A stretch of 64,000 nucleotides of DNA from Ceratodon purpureus. Lineage: Eukaryota; Streptophyta; Bryopsida; Pseudoditrichales; Ditrichaceae. Positions 11,469-22,218 of this stretch are shown in pieces. Made by a program: the position numbers and the translations under genes. Where the stretch lies: the NCBI GenBank assembly GCA_014871385.1, contig CM026426.1, positions 100,294,009 to 100,358,008 on the forward strand, in the 5' to 3' direction. Within the stretch, counting starts at the first letter, position 1, and the number at the start of each line of letters is the position of its first letter. Below the pieces are notes generated by a model. The model was not told where the DNA came from. It was given only the letters and a program-made list of their open reading frames with translations, and made no database searches.

Positions 11469-12080
11469 TTAACGAGGTTCGGGGTAGAGCTCCTTGAACG
11501 ATGGAACAGGAAAACCAGGACCCAAGTAAGGCATAGATCTCCAGCAACCGCGGTATTCCTCGGACTCAGTCGTTAATTCCAATTCATCAGGGTCCTCTTC
11601 AACGTAGGATTGCTCAGTGAATTGGATATTGGAGTTGTCCGGGGCGAAAGACTTGAAACTGGACCCAGATGAGGAAAGAGCATGCGCCAAAACCGGAGTA
11701 TCCTTCCTCCCAACCGAATTAGAGGCAACTTGCGGTTCAATAGCTTTCGGTGGAGGTAGGTCCAGAGCAAGCGGAAGTGCCAAACAGCATCCCTCCTGGC
11801 CGATACCAGGAATATCCTTGGAGAATTGAGAGAAGGAGCAATTCGCAACTGTACCAAGTAGCAGAATTTCTTGATAGCATTGGTCAGTCCAATGGTCCTT
11901 CTTCGCACTTGCAATGAGGTCTCCAAGGGCCGGAGTGGCCGGGAAGTCTTGGATGTTTGCGTCCTGATGATCAAAAATGCATGCGAGCCATCGAAGAAGA
12001 GCTCCTTTGACTGCAGGATTTCCAGCTGTCCAATCAGTCTGGGTCCGACGTCTCTTAGGTGCATGCTGAGTCTCAGACAT
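11469..12080 (-). CDS. Unknown nuclear-type protein downstream of TNP2
   Basis: From ATG at 12080 the frame encodes 203 residues; an upstream in-frame extension to 12224 is less likely. It opens with MSETQHAPKRRRTQTDW, a basic patch resembling a nuclear signal. A helical part follows (LLRWLACIFDHQD, then a long stretch ending CYQEILLLGTVANC), then a Pro/Ser/Glu-rich tail ending YPEPR. I know no family for it. It lies downstream of, and on the same strand as, the TNP2 gene of element A, so it could be an extra ORF of that element or its 3' exon. Unlike TNP2, its frame is unbroken. Confidence 0.4.
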   Translation of the reverse strand: MSETQHAPKRRRTQTDWTAGNPAVKGALLRWLACIFDHQDANIQDFPATPALGDLIASAKKDHWTDQCYQEILLLGTVANCSFSQFSKDIPGIGQEGCCLALPLALDLPPPKAIEPQVASNSVGRKDTPVLAHALSSSGSSFKSFAPDNSNIQFTEQSYVEEDPDELELTTESEEYRGCWRSMPYLGPGFPVPSFKELYPEPR

Positions 12081-12437
12081 GGTGGCGCTGCCTTGCCTTC
12101 GGATGATACCACGCCAGTGTTCAAGCGATGACGTCGTGTTGACAATTGTCCGCAACCATGAAACAGCTACACCTTCACAGCAAACCTGCACAAACAAAAG
12201 ACGCACGGAGGCACCAAGAGCCACTAGAGAAGTATATATTTCTGAGTGACGAGGATGAATCTTTGTAGTGCAATACTATAAACCTGAATACAAGGACTTA
12301 GTTCTAGAGCAGTACGTCTAAAAATCTGGGGGAAAATAGAATTAAAAAATAAGCATTTAATCTCAGACAGAGAAAAAGGCTATGTAAGAAGCAAACACAC
12401 TGTATAAACAATAATTTTCACTTCGGCTCCAAGCATA

Positions 12438-13356
12438 CTAACCTGTAAAACAGAGCTGTAAGAGTATTGTTTCTTGAAACAAACTTGTGAAGGGTATCTC
12501 GCTGAGCCCGACTAAGTGTAATATCTGTATATTCTCTCTCTCCAGCACCTGAGACTCTTCACAGTCTTCCGGGTCGGCGTCCCACACACGGCGTCTCACC
12601 GCATCAAATCCATGCAGGTAAGAAGCCGCAAAGCCCATAGTCTCATCATTCAAATAATCGTGTGCAATAGATGCCTCAGGGCGAGCTTGGTTTTTGACGT
12701 GATTTTTAAGAGTCATCATCGTCCTTTCTATTCGGTACATCCACCTAACTTACGCAGGTCCCGAGATGATCAGCTCCTTGAGAAGATGCATAGGCAGGTG
12801 GGACATCACATCAAAGAATGTTGGTGGAAATGTCATTTCCATCAAGCACATTGTGATGGCCTCATCCTCTCGTAAATTATCTGCTTGTGAGGGATCACAT
12901 ACCTTACAACAAATCCGCCTGAAAACGCAACAAGCTTGCATAATTGCCAATCTTGTCTTTTTGATCCATGAGTCCCCTCAATGCGAAAGGAATTAAAGTC
13001 TACATGAGGATGTGGTAATCATGTGATTTTAACGCCCCACATTTTTTCTGCCGGATGTAAGACCCAATATCTGAACAGTATCCAGAAGGAACTTTCAACT
13101 TCTCCAGCCTACGACAAAATAAATCAAACTCCCTCGCAGAAAGAATGTGGTTGGCTTTGGGCTTTAGCATCCTTGAGGGGTTTCTCGGATCCTTTGTCAT
13201 CCAGAGGTGTTTTCTAATTCCCTCCCTTTGCATATTTCTTCTTACCTTGACGATGTCCTTCTCTTTACAAGCACATATTGTCTTTAATAAATTCTCTGCA
13301 AAATTCTTTTTGCAGTGCATTATGTCGAACATATTTTGAATTTCTAAATTCTGCAC
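12438..13356 (-). pseudogene. TNP2 transposase C-terminal part, element A (DUF4218 region)
   Basis: Reading leftward, the first segment has FDIMHCKKNFAENLLKTI, then IRKHLW, LKVPSGYCSDI and LKSHDYHILM, which is the MHCEKN-to-KSHDYH block of TNP2 (Transposase_21). A TAG at 13000-13002 replaces the Gln codon that normally follows HVLM. The frame continues as TLIPFALRGLM, then shifts, and resumes as MTFPPTFFDVMSHLPMHLL. After a further break come MYRIERTMMTLKNHVKN and PEASIAHDYL, the hallmark of DUF4218 found in plant CACTA transposases. TNP2 cuts and joins the transposon ends. This copy is inactive, with one stop of probable C-to-T origin and at least one frameshift. Confidence 0.75.
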
Positions 13357-13923
13357 AACAAGCCATTGTAATAACTGATTAGCAAGGAGGGATTAAGGAT
13401 AAAACTCATTTAACTAACATGGAATACCACCATAACCAAATGAGAAGTGAAAGCAAGAAGTGGAGTAAGTGAGATACAACTGAAAACAAAAAACCAAGAA
13501 GAGGAGTGAATGAAATGCTCCTCTATTTTCACCAAGCCACAGACAGATTTGATTAATAACGTGCAATTAGTACAAAACTCTGGACAAATGGCGATTTATA
13601 AAAAAAAATTAAAGGAACTCCACTTATATTCACTGACTATTGGAAACAGAGGAGGAGAAAACGTGACTCACTTCACTACGTAACCAGAGCATAAACCTAT
13701 GGTCATCAATTATTATATACACAAAATCGCAATAGTTGACTAGCAAGAAATGCATCCATGGGGGATTATCGAAAACACCTACAGTCGAGGACAGACGATG
13801 ACTCAATGCACGGAAATTCTATTCCCAAATCAAATGGCAATGGCAAAGTCCTACTAGCACTGTTCACTTAACGTGCGAGGATTAAAATACATTTCAATGA
13901 GATAGAGCAGTCACAATAGAATA

Positions 13924-13948
13924 CACTACTAGAAAGTGTCACTGCACG
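13924..13948. mobile_element. CACTA-like left terminus, unpaired
   Basis: The sequence CACTACTAGAAAG at 13924 matches a plant CACTA terminal repeat and lies inside an intron of TNP2 A. No matching right end (CTTTCTAGTAGTG) was found nearby, so it may be a fragment or chance. Confidence 0.25.
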
Positions 13949-14689
13949 TCAAGGTCCACAGTGAAGAGAATAGTTTGGCATAAGTGAACCCAGTCCAAGA
14001 AGAAATTAAAAAAATAAAAATAAAAAATAAAAATAAATAAAAATAAATAATATATATATGTCGTATCCACCAAACAAAATACACATAGTGTACAAGACAA
14101 TATTCTACTCACTTACGACCAAGTCAGCTACAAAACACATGACCTCATCTACAGTAAGAAATGTGGTGCAACATCAAAAAAGAAGGTATAACAAAAGTCG
14201 AGCTAGGGAAAACACAAAGACTTGGGAAAACTAGGGCACTGAGACTCCTGCAATTCAATGTTTGATAAATGTTTTTAATGATACAATTTTTCAAATGAAT
14301 CTAACACACGTCTGTTCAGGGGACAAGAATTCAATTCATTTGCATCGACCAGAATGGGTATACACACTCTGCAAGGGATAGTACCTGAGGGCCGAGATGG
14401 CCATGCTCAAAACGAGTCACTACAAAAATTTAAAATTATTGAATCCTTTTCCAATGGTAGACAAAATTTTAAAACCAATCCAACAAGAAAAGGCCACAAA
14501 TCTATTAAAAGGGATCTAACTCGATTTCCAGGGAGCTCATGTCCGAACAGATAGAAAATGTCTGTCCTTCATAACCCGGGAAAACAAATAGAATAGAATG
14601 AATGACTTAAGCCGAACATTGGAATACCGATAGAGTATGCGACGAATATGGACCCAACTTTGGACAATCCAGTAAAGAAAACTGATCAA

Positions 14690-15520
14690 CCCCTAAACGG
14701 CCAAAGTCCTAGAATGGGTGTTTTTGGAATTTGGGCAAGTTCCTAAAAATTCAAATTTACTTGAAATTTTTTGAATTTTTTTGAGGAAAAGGTTTTTTCA
14801 AGAGGTTTATGGGGATATTTGTTTTAGTTTTTTTGGATGAAGTGAGGAAAAGTTATGCTCCTCTGAGCATAAAATGCCCTTCCACGAGCAGGCTCTCAGC
14901 CACTGTGAATGCAGCAATTTCTGCCCGAAACTGCCTGAAACTGCCCAAATCTGCCTAAAGACGAAACTTTGAAATTCTACCAAAAATCGAGATTTTATTT
15001 TTTTCCAAAAATAAATTTTTTTATATGTAGAAGAGCTACTAGAGCATGTTTCCACCATTTGGATTTTCAATCCAAGAATGTTTCATATGCTATTTTTATT
15101 GTAAAAAAACGGCCTTTGTACGTGAATTTCAGCATACCCCCTTGTGGAGATTGAAGATTTTCTCAAGGTTCTACACCTTGCATGGGTATGAGATTTTGTA
15201 GACATGTACCTAACTTACCTAGGAACAGGAATCTAAAGAGGCACCATCCAAATCTACTCAAAAAAATGGTTTTTTTGGACCCCAAAATTCTGTTGTCCCC
15301 TTTTTGCAGGGTAAAAGAAACTTTTTTTTCAACTTTGAATGTTATGATCTCTCAAATGGTAAGGAGTGAGATTTGGTAGGCATATAGACATAGTAGTCAG
15401 ATACAAGATGTTATGGTTGGAAATACAAAAATTGGTTCCAATTTTGTACTATCCAGCTTACTTTCAAAAGGGACTATTTGGAGGCAGTTTTGAGCAAAAA
15501 CACCCTGGGCCATTTAGGGG
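14690..15520. mobile_element. 831-bp inverted-repeat element (MITE-like)
   Basis: The left end reads CCCCTAAACGGCC and continues to GGGTGTTTTT. The right end is the imperfect reverse complement (AAAAACACCC...GGCCATTTAGGGG). The flanks are TCAA on the left and TTAA on the right, possibly a decayed TTAA target duplication. There is no transposase frame inside. It lies in an intron of TNP2 A. Confidence 0.5.
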
Positions 15521-15757
15521 TTAAAACAAAAACAAACCCAATAATCTATGGAACAACCACAAATAAAAATACATATCAAATTGATCGATCAGAAACACTC
15601 ACGCTCTAAAACGAATGGTGACTAACATCCCAGATGGCCACTGTTTACACATGCTAACATAGAACACATGATTTAAAAAAGTCTTCAGAAGCCTAAGAGA
15701 AAGTTACATAACTTTTAACAGGGAAAATGATTTCAAGGAGGACGAAAGATCACTCAC

Positions 15758-16261
15758 TTCCCAATAAGGAAGCTCGAAGAAGATATTGCCTCTATATTCC
15801 GTGTCGCTTGGAGGGATCAGGCAATATGGCTCTCTTTTTGTGTTGGTTACTACTCCTGGGCTGCCCTGTTAGCTTTGCATCTGTTGCATCCACATTCGGT
15901 TTAGAGTAACCTGCAGTTGATCTTGCCGTTGATGCATCTACTACCGATTTTCCTGTTGTGATATTTCTCGTAGCTGACGTCTTCCTGTGGTTGATGTCGA
16001 TGGCACATTGTTACCTCCAGTGGACATTGTGCTGCCTGGTACTCTGCTAACTTTCCTGACAGAGGGACTCTCTTCTCCGGCAGCATTCTTGTCGGAATTG
16101 TTTTCATTGCTTCGGCGTCATTTCACCCCCCTCTCTAAGTATGCAACATACTCTTGAAGTGCCGCATCTTGCTCTGCTGGAGTCTTAGCGGTTGGAGTCT
16201 CAAAGGTCCCATCAAATTTTTTATTGAAGTTCTCTGACCTAATGTAGTGGTCATGTCTCAA
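15758..16261 (-). pseudogene. TNP2 middle linker, element A
   Basis: This segment follows the TNP2 core. It begins after a TAG with RHDHYIRSENFNKKFDGTFE, matching the usual H-x-x-R...F-x-x-DG-x-E stretch after the GHRRFL motif. A long low-similarity linker with further stops follows. The 3' end reads GNIFFELPYWE and is cut by a GTGAGT donor. FELPYWE and FDLPYWE end an exon at the same residue in element B (near 40745), so both genes share an intron position. Confidence 0.55.
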
Positions 16262-17330
16262 CTAGCGCCTCGCATCCCAATACGTCGTCTTCTTACTCTT
16301 GGACGCATATTTGCCCTTCAACTGATCACCACAGGGGGGACACATTGCATACCCTTGATGCGCGGCTCCAGAGACTGTTCCATACCCGGGAAAGTCGTGT
16401 GTAGTGTAGAGAACTGGACTTTGTAGTTTGAATACCCTGTCTCTTTCTGGCCGCAACATATCGTAGGTAGGAACCCCTTCCAAAGAACCTTGAGCTCATC
16501 AATGCGAGGCCATATCCAAACGTTGAAGTGTTCAAAAGGGACCTGATCTCTACCTGGAATGATTAATGTAAGCATAGTAAAAAACTTTTTTGTTATCAGC
16601 CAAGGAGGCAGATTGAGGAAAGTGGCTATCACAGGCGATGCTGACCAGGTGGACTTGTGAACCTTGAACGGGCAAATGCCGTCACACGAAATCTGTAAAC
16701 TTACGTCCCATTCGTCAAGTCCGAATCCTTTTATGTCAAAAACTGCTGCATCCATGGTGTCCAATTTCTTCCAGGCCTTGGAGTCGGCTGGGTAGCGGAC
16801 CTTCCTGTCCCTAGTTAGATTGTTTCTATGCCATCCCATTAAAGCACACAATACAAGAATTCTATAAAACCGCTGCAACCTTGGAATGATTGGAATGATT
16901 CGGAAGTGACGCAATACCTTTGCAGGTCTGTTTCGATGAAACATATCTTTGAATCTTGCAGCTCCACATTGCAGATATCGATCCAAGGTCTTAGTCTCTT
17001 CTGCATCAAAAAGAATGCAACCATTGGGCAACCGTCGATGTTTTGAAAATCAAGTCTCAGCCTCTTGGTCAAAGTTTTTGCCCGGTAAAGGGAGCCAGGT
17101 AAGCAATTGTCGGGGGTAGAAGGCACTTGATTGTAGCCATGATGTCATATGACGCTTTCTCTGTTATTCCCGGGTGTGTAGCCACAAGATTCACTAGCAT
17201 ATCAGTGGCTCCAAGCTTCGTATGCTTAGAACCATCAAAAAGTGACCGCATGGCTTCTTCTAACGCTTTGGCGTCCCTGATCCTCTCTTCCTTCAGCTTT
17301 GCTGAGTCGATGTTTGCCCTCCAACCTTCA
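16262..17330 (-). pseudogene. TNP2 transposase core (Transposase_21), element A
   Basis: Reading leftward, a Lys/Glu-rich helix leads into LFDGSKHTKLGATDML, then after a frame change CILFDAEETK, RNRPAKVLRHFRIIP, GWHRN and GFGLDEWDVSLQISCDGICPF. LNLPPWLITKKFFTMLTLIIPG and IDELKVLW follow. These are the core motifs of plant CACTA TNP2; the acidic residue of ISCDGICPF corresponds to the usual LALDGVNPF. Near 16430 the reading frame shifts. The next conserved part, LYTTHDFPGYGTVSGAAHQ and the Cys-x-x-Cys group, is in another frame and ends at a TAG (16262-16264) where the family has an aromatic residue after HRR or ARR. The gene is clearly dead. Confidence 0.8.
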
Positions 17331-17368
17331 CCATCATCACCCGTATCTTCTCTGTAATTAGCGGTACC

Positions 17369-17647
17369 CTAGTCTGCACTTGCTGACTGATGATTGCCTC
17401 CCTCGTTGTTTGAAGGAGCGACTCCAGGACTCTGGATCGCCGTTCGACAATCGGGCGACCTTCCATATTTAATTAGATGTTTCCCAACCTCTTCTATCCG
17501 AAACGGCATACCAATACCTCTATGATGAATGCAGGAACACGGTAGTCGAAAAACATCATAAAGTTTCGCTCTCTGTTTGTCGCGGACCCACAGCTTGTCG
17601 TTTTGTGCCCGGATACGCTGAACATCCGTTATAGGCAATCTCGACAT
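17369..17647 (-). pseudogene. TNP2 N-terminal transposase-associated domain, element A
   Basis: The first exon of TNP2 A encodes 92 residues with DKLWVRDKQRAKLYDVF, LPCSCIHHRG and IEEVGKHLIKYGRSPD. The W-x-R...Y...F pattern, the CxC plus His group and the HL-x-x-G-x-x-x-D end match the transposase-associated zinc-binding domain (Transpos_assoc) at the N-terminus of plant CACTA TNP2. The start is an ATG at 17647. The exon itself is open, but the rest of the gene is broken. Confidence 0.6.
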
Positions 17648-17703
17648 CGTCCTGCAGTCATGTTATACAGTTGCTAGCTGGCTGACTTATGAAAAAACGA
17701 AAT

Positions 17704-17722
17704 GGGGGGGGGGGGGGGGGGG
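17704..17722. repeat. Poly(G) tract
   Basis: About twenty consecutive G bases, followed by GGAGGGGAGG. The length is likely to vary or to be uncertain in the assembly. Confidence 0.8.
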
Positions 17723-17729
17723 AGGGGAG

Positions 17730-19790
17730 GACTGTTATTTGTTGCATGTGAGCTTCAATTCAAACCGAGATCATTCTTACTTATAAATTGACGACTCTAA
17801 GTAAATTTGAGATAAGTGATACACATACATGTGTAACTAGCAATATCGTTAAACTGGCTTAAGTCTATTTAGAGATAATAACAGAATGTGATACCATGCA
17901 CAATCAACAAACCTCTCTCTCATATTGATCTTTCTCAATCATTAGAAACGTACCACTGGTGGAGTATTTTAACTGTGTATGTAACTGAGTGTATTGCAGT
18001 CCTCTATTATATATCATCTGACGGAGTGGTAAACGGTGCAGAGCACGGTATGGACTGTGAACTCTTTAAGTCCTGAAGTTCGCCGACAGCCAGTAAGGGT
18101 AGCTATAGAATTCGAGATACCTGCAATGATAACTGAACAAATGTTTAAAACAATCCGATGATAAGGTCACCATGCGTGACAGACGTAAAGCACTGCCATG
18201 AAGAGGAGCTGAGATTTCTAGTATAAACAAACCAAATGCAAGCACTGCTCCAATGCAAATTCTACAAAGATGGGAATGATAACTATAAGAATAGAGGAGT
18301 ATTGATTCTGCGAACTAACTTCTCAAAAAGTATTCCGAATAACTTACTGGGCTTGGTCGATCGAGAGATTGGGGATAGTACGTTGAAACGCAAAGTATAG
18401 TATCGACAGAAGCGTCTATACCTGGGAAATCGATGATCAGAAGGAATAACAAAAAACGGGTTATGACATACAAACATAATGTAACAATGAGTGAGAAAAG
18501 AAATAACAAAAATTATCACAATACTATTGGGAAATTCATTCATTAGAATTATTCAATCACAATGTTTGGAAACCACGCCCACCAGAATGACTTAGGTGCT
18601 CTTCGAAACAATTCATGATAGATTCGGAAGAATTGGAATCACTAAAGATGAATTAATACGACTTACATGTCTACGTTGATCCAGAGATTGATGTCATTCT
18701 GTTAACTCCAAATGACATCGGGGATGTAGCCAAACCTGATATGCATTCTATAGCAGTTTCCCTTGAAAAAAATAAAAAATAAAAAATAAACATCCTGACA
18801 ATACTTAGTCACAGTTATTGAATGTCACAGCGTAATTCTTACATGAAGAGAAGTGGCGGGGTGGTCCCAATATGATGACCTAATTCTGCGCAAAATCATA
18901 CGGAACCCCTTGTGCAAAAAATAAAAGAAATTGAAAATAGACCTTTGCAAATGACTTCGTACCTGGTGAAAGAGGAGATTGCAACGGCACATTACATATG
19001 GGGAGGAAAACCAAAGCGTTCTTGGAAATTCAGAAAGCCTTCAAGAATAACGACTTCATTGACTTCTCACTACTTCTAGTCCCAATTGCAAACAGCTCTG
19101 GTTCTCAAACCGCGCAACGTCACTGAGACCAAAACGTCCGATAGAGCTCCTGACTGACAATGCCTGCATTAGAGACGATGCAGAATCTAAGTGACGCTAA
19201 TGACGGTGTGCCTGAGGACACTATACACGATTGCAGGAAAGGAAGACGGACATCTCATCAGTTAAATTGACACAGAAGAGAATAATTTCTTACCGGATAT
19301 AAGATTGCTCAGCCATTCATTCGACCAATTCCGAACAGCCTTGAAACCCCATGTAGTGGAAGCTGTATTTAGTTCATGTAAGTAGACTCTATTAGAATCC
19401 GTCAACCTGGGATACACTTAAATTCCAACTGGATCAACTGCGATTTGGATGCACTAACACCACCGTTAGCTCAGGATGTTGAGTCTGCATATCAACTACA
19501 GGAAAAACAATCTTCAGCTCTAGAAAGACCGCGAACACCCGAAGTTCCTAATTTCAGCATCACTAACTAACAGTTGGAATACGATGAACCCTAATTCCTC
19601 CCTTTGTTGGATCCTATCTGCCCAACGAGTAGTCAGTGTCGTGAAGTGAGTACAGGCGTCTGCGTTTTCTAGTTGTACTTAACTAGGCTCACAGAGGAAT
19701 TGAGTAGTTCTGTATGCATAAGGGCGGTAGCGCATAATTTACTGATATCTAGTTTAAAAATATATATTTTTATATCATATGTTTCGAACA
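17730..19790. promoter_or_regulatory. Intergenic region between divergent TNP2 A and ORF1 A
   Basis: About 2 kb without a convincing frame separates the 5' end of TNP2 (minus) from the 5' end of ORF1 (plus). By position it must hold both promoters. I see only AT-rich stretches and no clear paired motif. Confidence 0.3.
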
Positions 19791-20277
19791 ATGTCTCGAG
19801 AGGAAGCTGATAGTGATGGAGATAGTATGAGTGGTTGACGTCATGATGACGAATCGGAAGAAGAAGAGGAAAACGAGTATGAATTGCTAAGAAAAGCAAA
19901 AATGGCGAGGAACAGGGCCGCGATGGAGCCTTCTGTTCCGGCCTCGATTGCTTTGTAAGTATTGATTCACTTGAAACCCTACTCGAGTTCGGTTTCTAGC
20001 GTTAGATAGCTGACACGTGTATGAAGCAACGGCTGAGATTTAGGCTAAATTGTCTTCTACTCGGTCTTCATGCCTTATCAACTTCTCGTTCTTTGCGAAG
20101 ACTATTCTCGGGATTTATTGCTTTAGAGTTGTTATGTATGCTTAGGAAATCTATCTAAGTCCTGTGTCACGCCTTACTAGGAACTCTGACATTGCACGCT
20201 TGAGAAAAAGGGCAAGTCCCGTATCGAAGCCTGCAGGAGATGTTCCGCCCCGTCGCACTACCAGATTCAAGGCTTCG
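19791..20277 (+). pseudogene. CACTA ORF1 N-terminal exons, element A
   Basis: Exon 1 starts MSREEADSDGDSMSG, is interrupted by a TGA at 19836-19838, and continues RHDDESEEEEENEYELLRK to a GCTTT|GTAAGT donor at 19954. Exon 2 (20181-20277) joins in frame through a TAG acceptor and encodes ARLRKRASPVSKP and TTRFKAS up to a TCG|GTAT donor. The acidic then basic composition fits a DNA-binding accessory protein. No enzymatic motif is present. Confidence 0.45.
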
Positions 20278-20381
20278 GTATACAAAGTTGTTGTAATTAT
20301 TGAAGTTTACATATCGGATGCTTGACAATTTTTCTTATTTGAACCTGAAACTGCATCAGAAACAGATTAAAGTACGAATTA

Positions 20382-21330
20382 TGAGGACACTGGTCGCCGC
20401 ACGGTTTACAAGAAGTCAAAGGTCCCTGAATCCAAAGGAAGGTCCAATGCCAGAACCAGGATTGATGGGGACGACGTACTTGGAGCGCGGTCTGCGTCGA
20501 CTGATCAAAGACAGTCACCAAACACGCAGGCTTTTCCCTCTTCTACTCAGAACCAGATGCAAGCACATGCCCATTGGACGTGGGTGCCTGTAGCACATCC
20601 TCAACCAAATGGGGTTTTTTTTGACGTTCTCGGTGGTTTGTCGCAGGGATTGTTTCCTGCAAACTGGCCGTGCCTGCAGATACCTTCTGTTCCAAGCAGG
20701 GCATGTACGCAAGCAGCCACAAGCATTGGAGGGATACAGGAGAGCGATCAGCAGATGGATACAGAGAACGTGGGATCCAGATCTTCGTCAATTAAGGAGG
20801 ACTCCATAAAAAAGAAGCTAGAAGAGCCAACAAGAGAGAAGCCGACGAAGAGAGCAGACGAAGAGAGAGTGCCGGGTTAAAACCCTTTGCTGTAGAAGTG
20901 CGACCGTCGGGCGTGATCGACAGCGAATGTAAAGGCCACTTGAAGTGGCAGGAGTGGATTCGTGATTTAACCCCCAGGATGCTGGACATGAGTATAATAA
21001 GATATGACGATCAGGAGGAGAGTTCAAGAGAGAAGCTAAGAGACACTATGTTTAACAAATTTGAATTCCTTGAAAATGAGGTGACTGAAGTTTCTTTTGA
21101 TAGGATGATTAAAAATTGGTTGCGTAGAGATCGTGAGCGAGTCCGAAGAATTCATGAAGAAAGCAGAAGCCTCCGTTAAAGTACAATGATAAGCAGTGGG
21201 ATGAACTGAAAATATATTGGGACTCTCCTACATATAAGAGTAAGTCGCAAAAAATGTGTGAAACCAGGAGCAAAGTTGTTTTTAATCCTCGTCTTGGCAG
21301 ACATGTTTATGCAGGACAGGAAGCAAAACT
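20382..21330 (+). pseudogene. CACTA ORF1 Transposase_24-like region, element A
   Basis: A Gln/Pro/Ser-rich disordered exon ends in a Lys/Glu-rich coil that stops at a TAA (20878-20880). A one-base shift then gives KPFAVEV and, further on, SREKLRDTMFNKFEF, a helix ending NWLRRDRERVRRIHEE, and after a second frame change QWDELKIYWDSPTYKSKSQK, MCETRSK and HVYAGQEAKL. The W-x-x-L-x-x-x-W-x-S...N/E-x-R-x-K...H-x-x-G order is diagnostic for the Transposase_24 family of plant En/Spm elements. Two frameshifts make this copy a pseudogene. The MULE lies downstream in the same gene. Confidence 0.65.
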
Positions 21331-21590
21331 GGTGAGTCTTACAAATCATCCATTGTTTTGATTGAGTGTCCGTCATGGCTTTTGTATTTTACGGCATATT
21401 CTGTAAGATCCTATTTGACTTGCTGTATCCTAATAATGGTATACGTATTTCAGTTTCTCAGTTTGTTTTTTGTGAAAACTCAACAGTGCAATTTAGTTTA
21501 CCTTTATAGGAGTTTGTTTGCATATAGAAAAGGGAGCGAATGACTTCTCCCGGTAGAACTGCATTAACGGACAACCTACGAGAAATCCAG

Positions 21591-21599
21591 GAGAATCCC
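21591..21599. repeat. Target-site duplication, left copy (MULE)
   Basis: GAGAATCCC directly precedes the left inverted repeat and is repeated exactly after the right one at 30850-30858. A 9-bp duplication is typical of Mutator elements. Confidence 0.92.
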
Positions 21600-21855
21600 G
21601 GGTCTCTTTATCTTGCCCCTACGAGCGTTGCATTTCCTTTGTTTGAGGGCAGGGGCAGCCCCCGCGCTCCCGAGCCTCGCGACCCTCCCGACCCTCCCCG
21701 TCCCCGTCCCTCGCCCCGGCCTCCCGGGCCCGTGGAGCCCGTTCTCCCGCACCCGCCCGCGCTGCGATGCCCCCCGTGCCCGGTCTCGTACCCCGCCGGG
21801 CCCCGTTCCCAACCAGACGTTCCCATCCCGTCGTCTCCCTCGCCCCCGTCGCCAT
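21600..21855 (+). repeat. MULE left terminal inverted repeat
   Basis: It begins GGGTCTCTTTAT and is very GC-rich, with CCCTCCC/CCCGTCC repeats. It matches the reverse complement of 30594-30849 over 256 bp with two substitutions (at about 21612 and 21790) and no gap. Confidence 0.95.
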
Positions 21856-22218
21856 TGTCGCGCCCTCGTACCCCTTGTCGTCCCTCTCCAGAACTCGGAT
21901 GTTTGCTGCCTTGGTTTCCGTGGCTATGGTGGAATATCCGGGGGTTTAGGTTTTTGTCGGCTTGTTTCCAAGGTAGATGCTTGATGGTCTAGGTTTAGAG
22001 AGTGCGAGTACTGGTGAGGTTCACGTTCGCTCACCCTAGTGTCCAAGAGGAGGGTTCTGGCGACTACGGCGGCTTCAATTGCTGCTGCGGGAGGTTCGTG
22101 GACGGGTGCGGCTGCGTCGATTTGGCTCCTGTGGGTTGCTACGGTCCCCTGAGGCGGCTTAGCGGAGCTTCGTAGGAGCACCGAGAGGGAGGTGCCGCCG
22201 GAATTGGACTTCTACAGG

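Noticed and set aside
21576..21855. Several long open frames on both strands in the GC-rich stretch
   Set aside because: They are products of the stop-poor MULE terminal repeat and recur as mirror images at 30594-30849. They are not genes.
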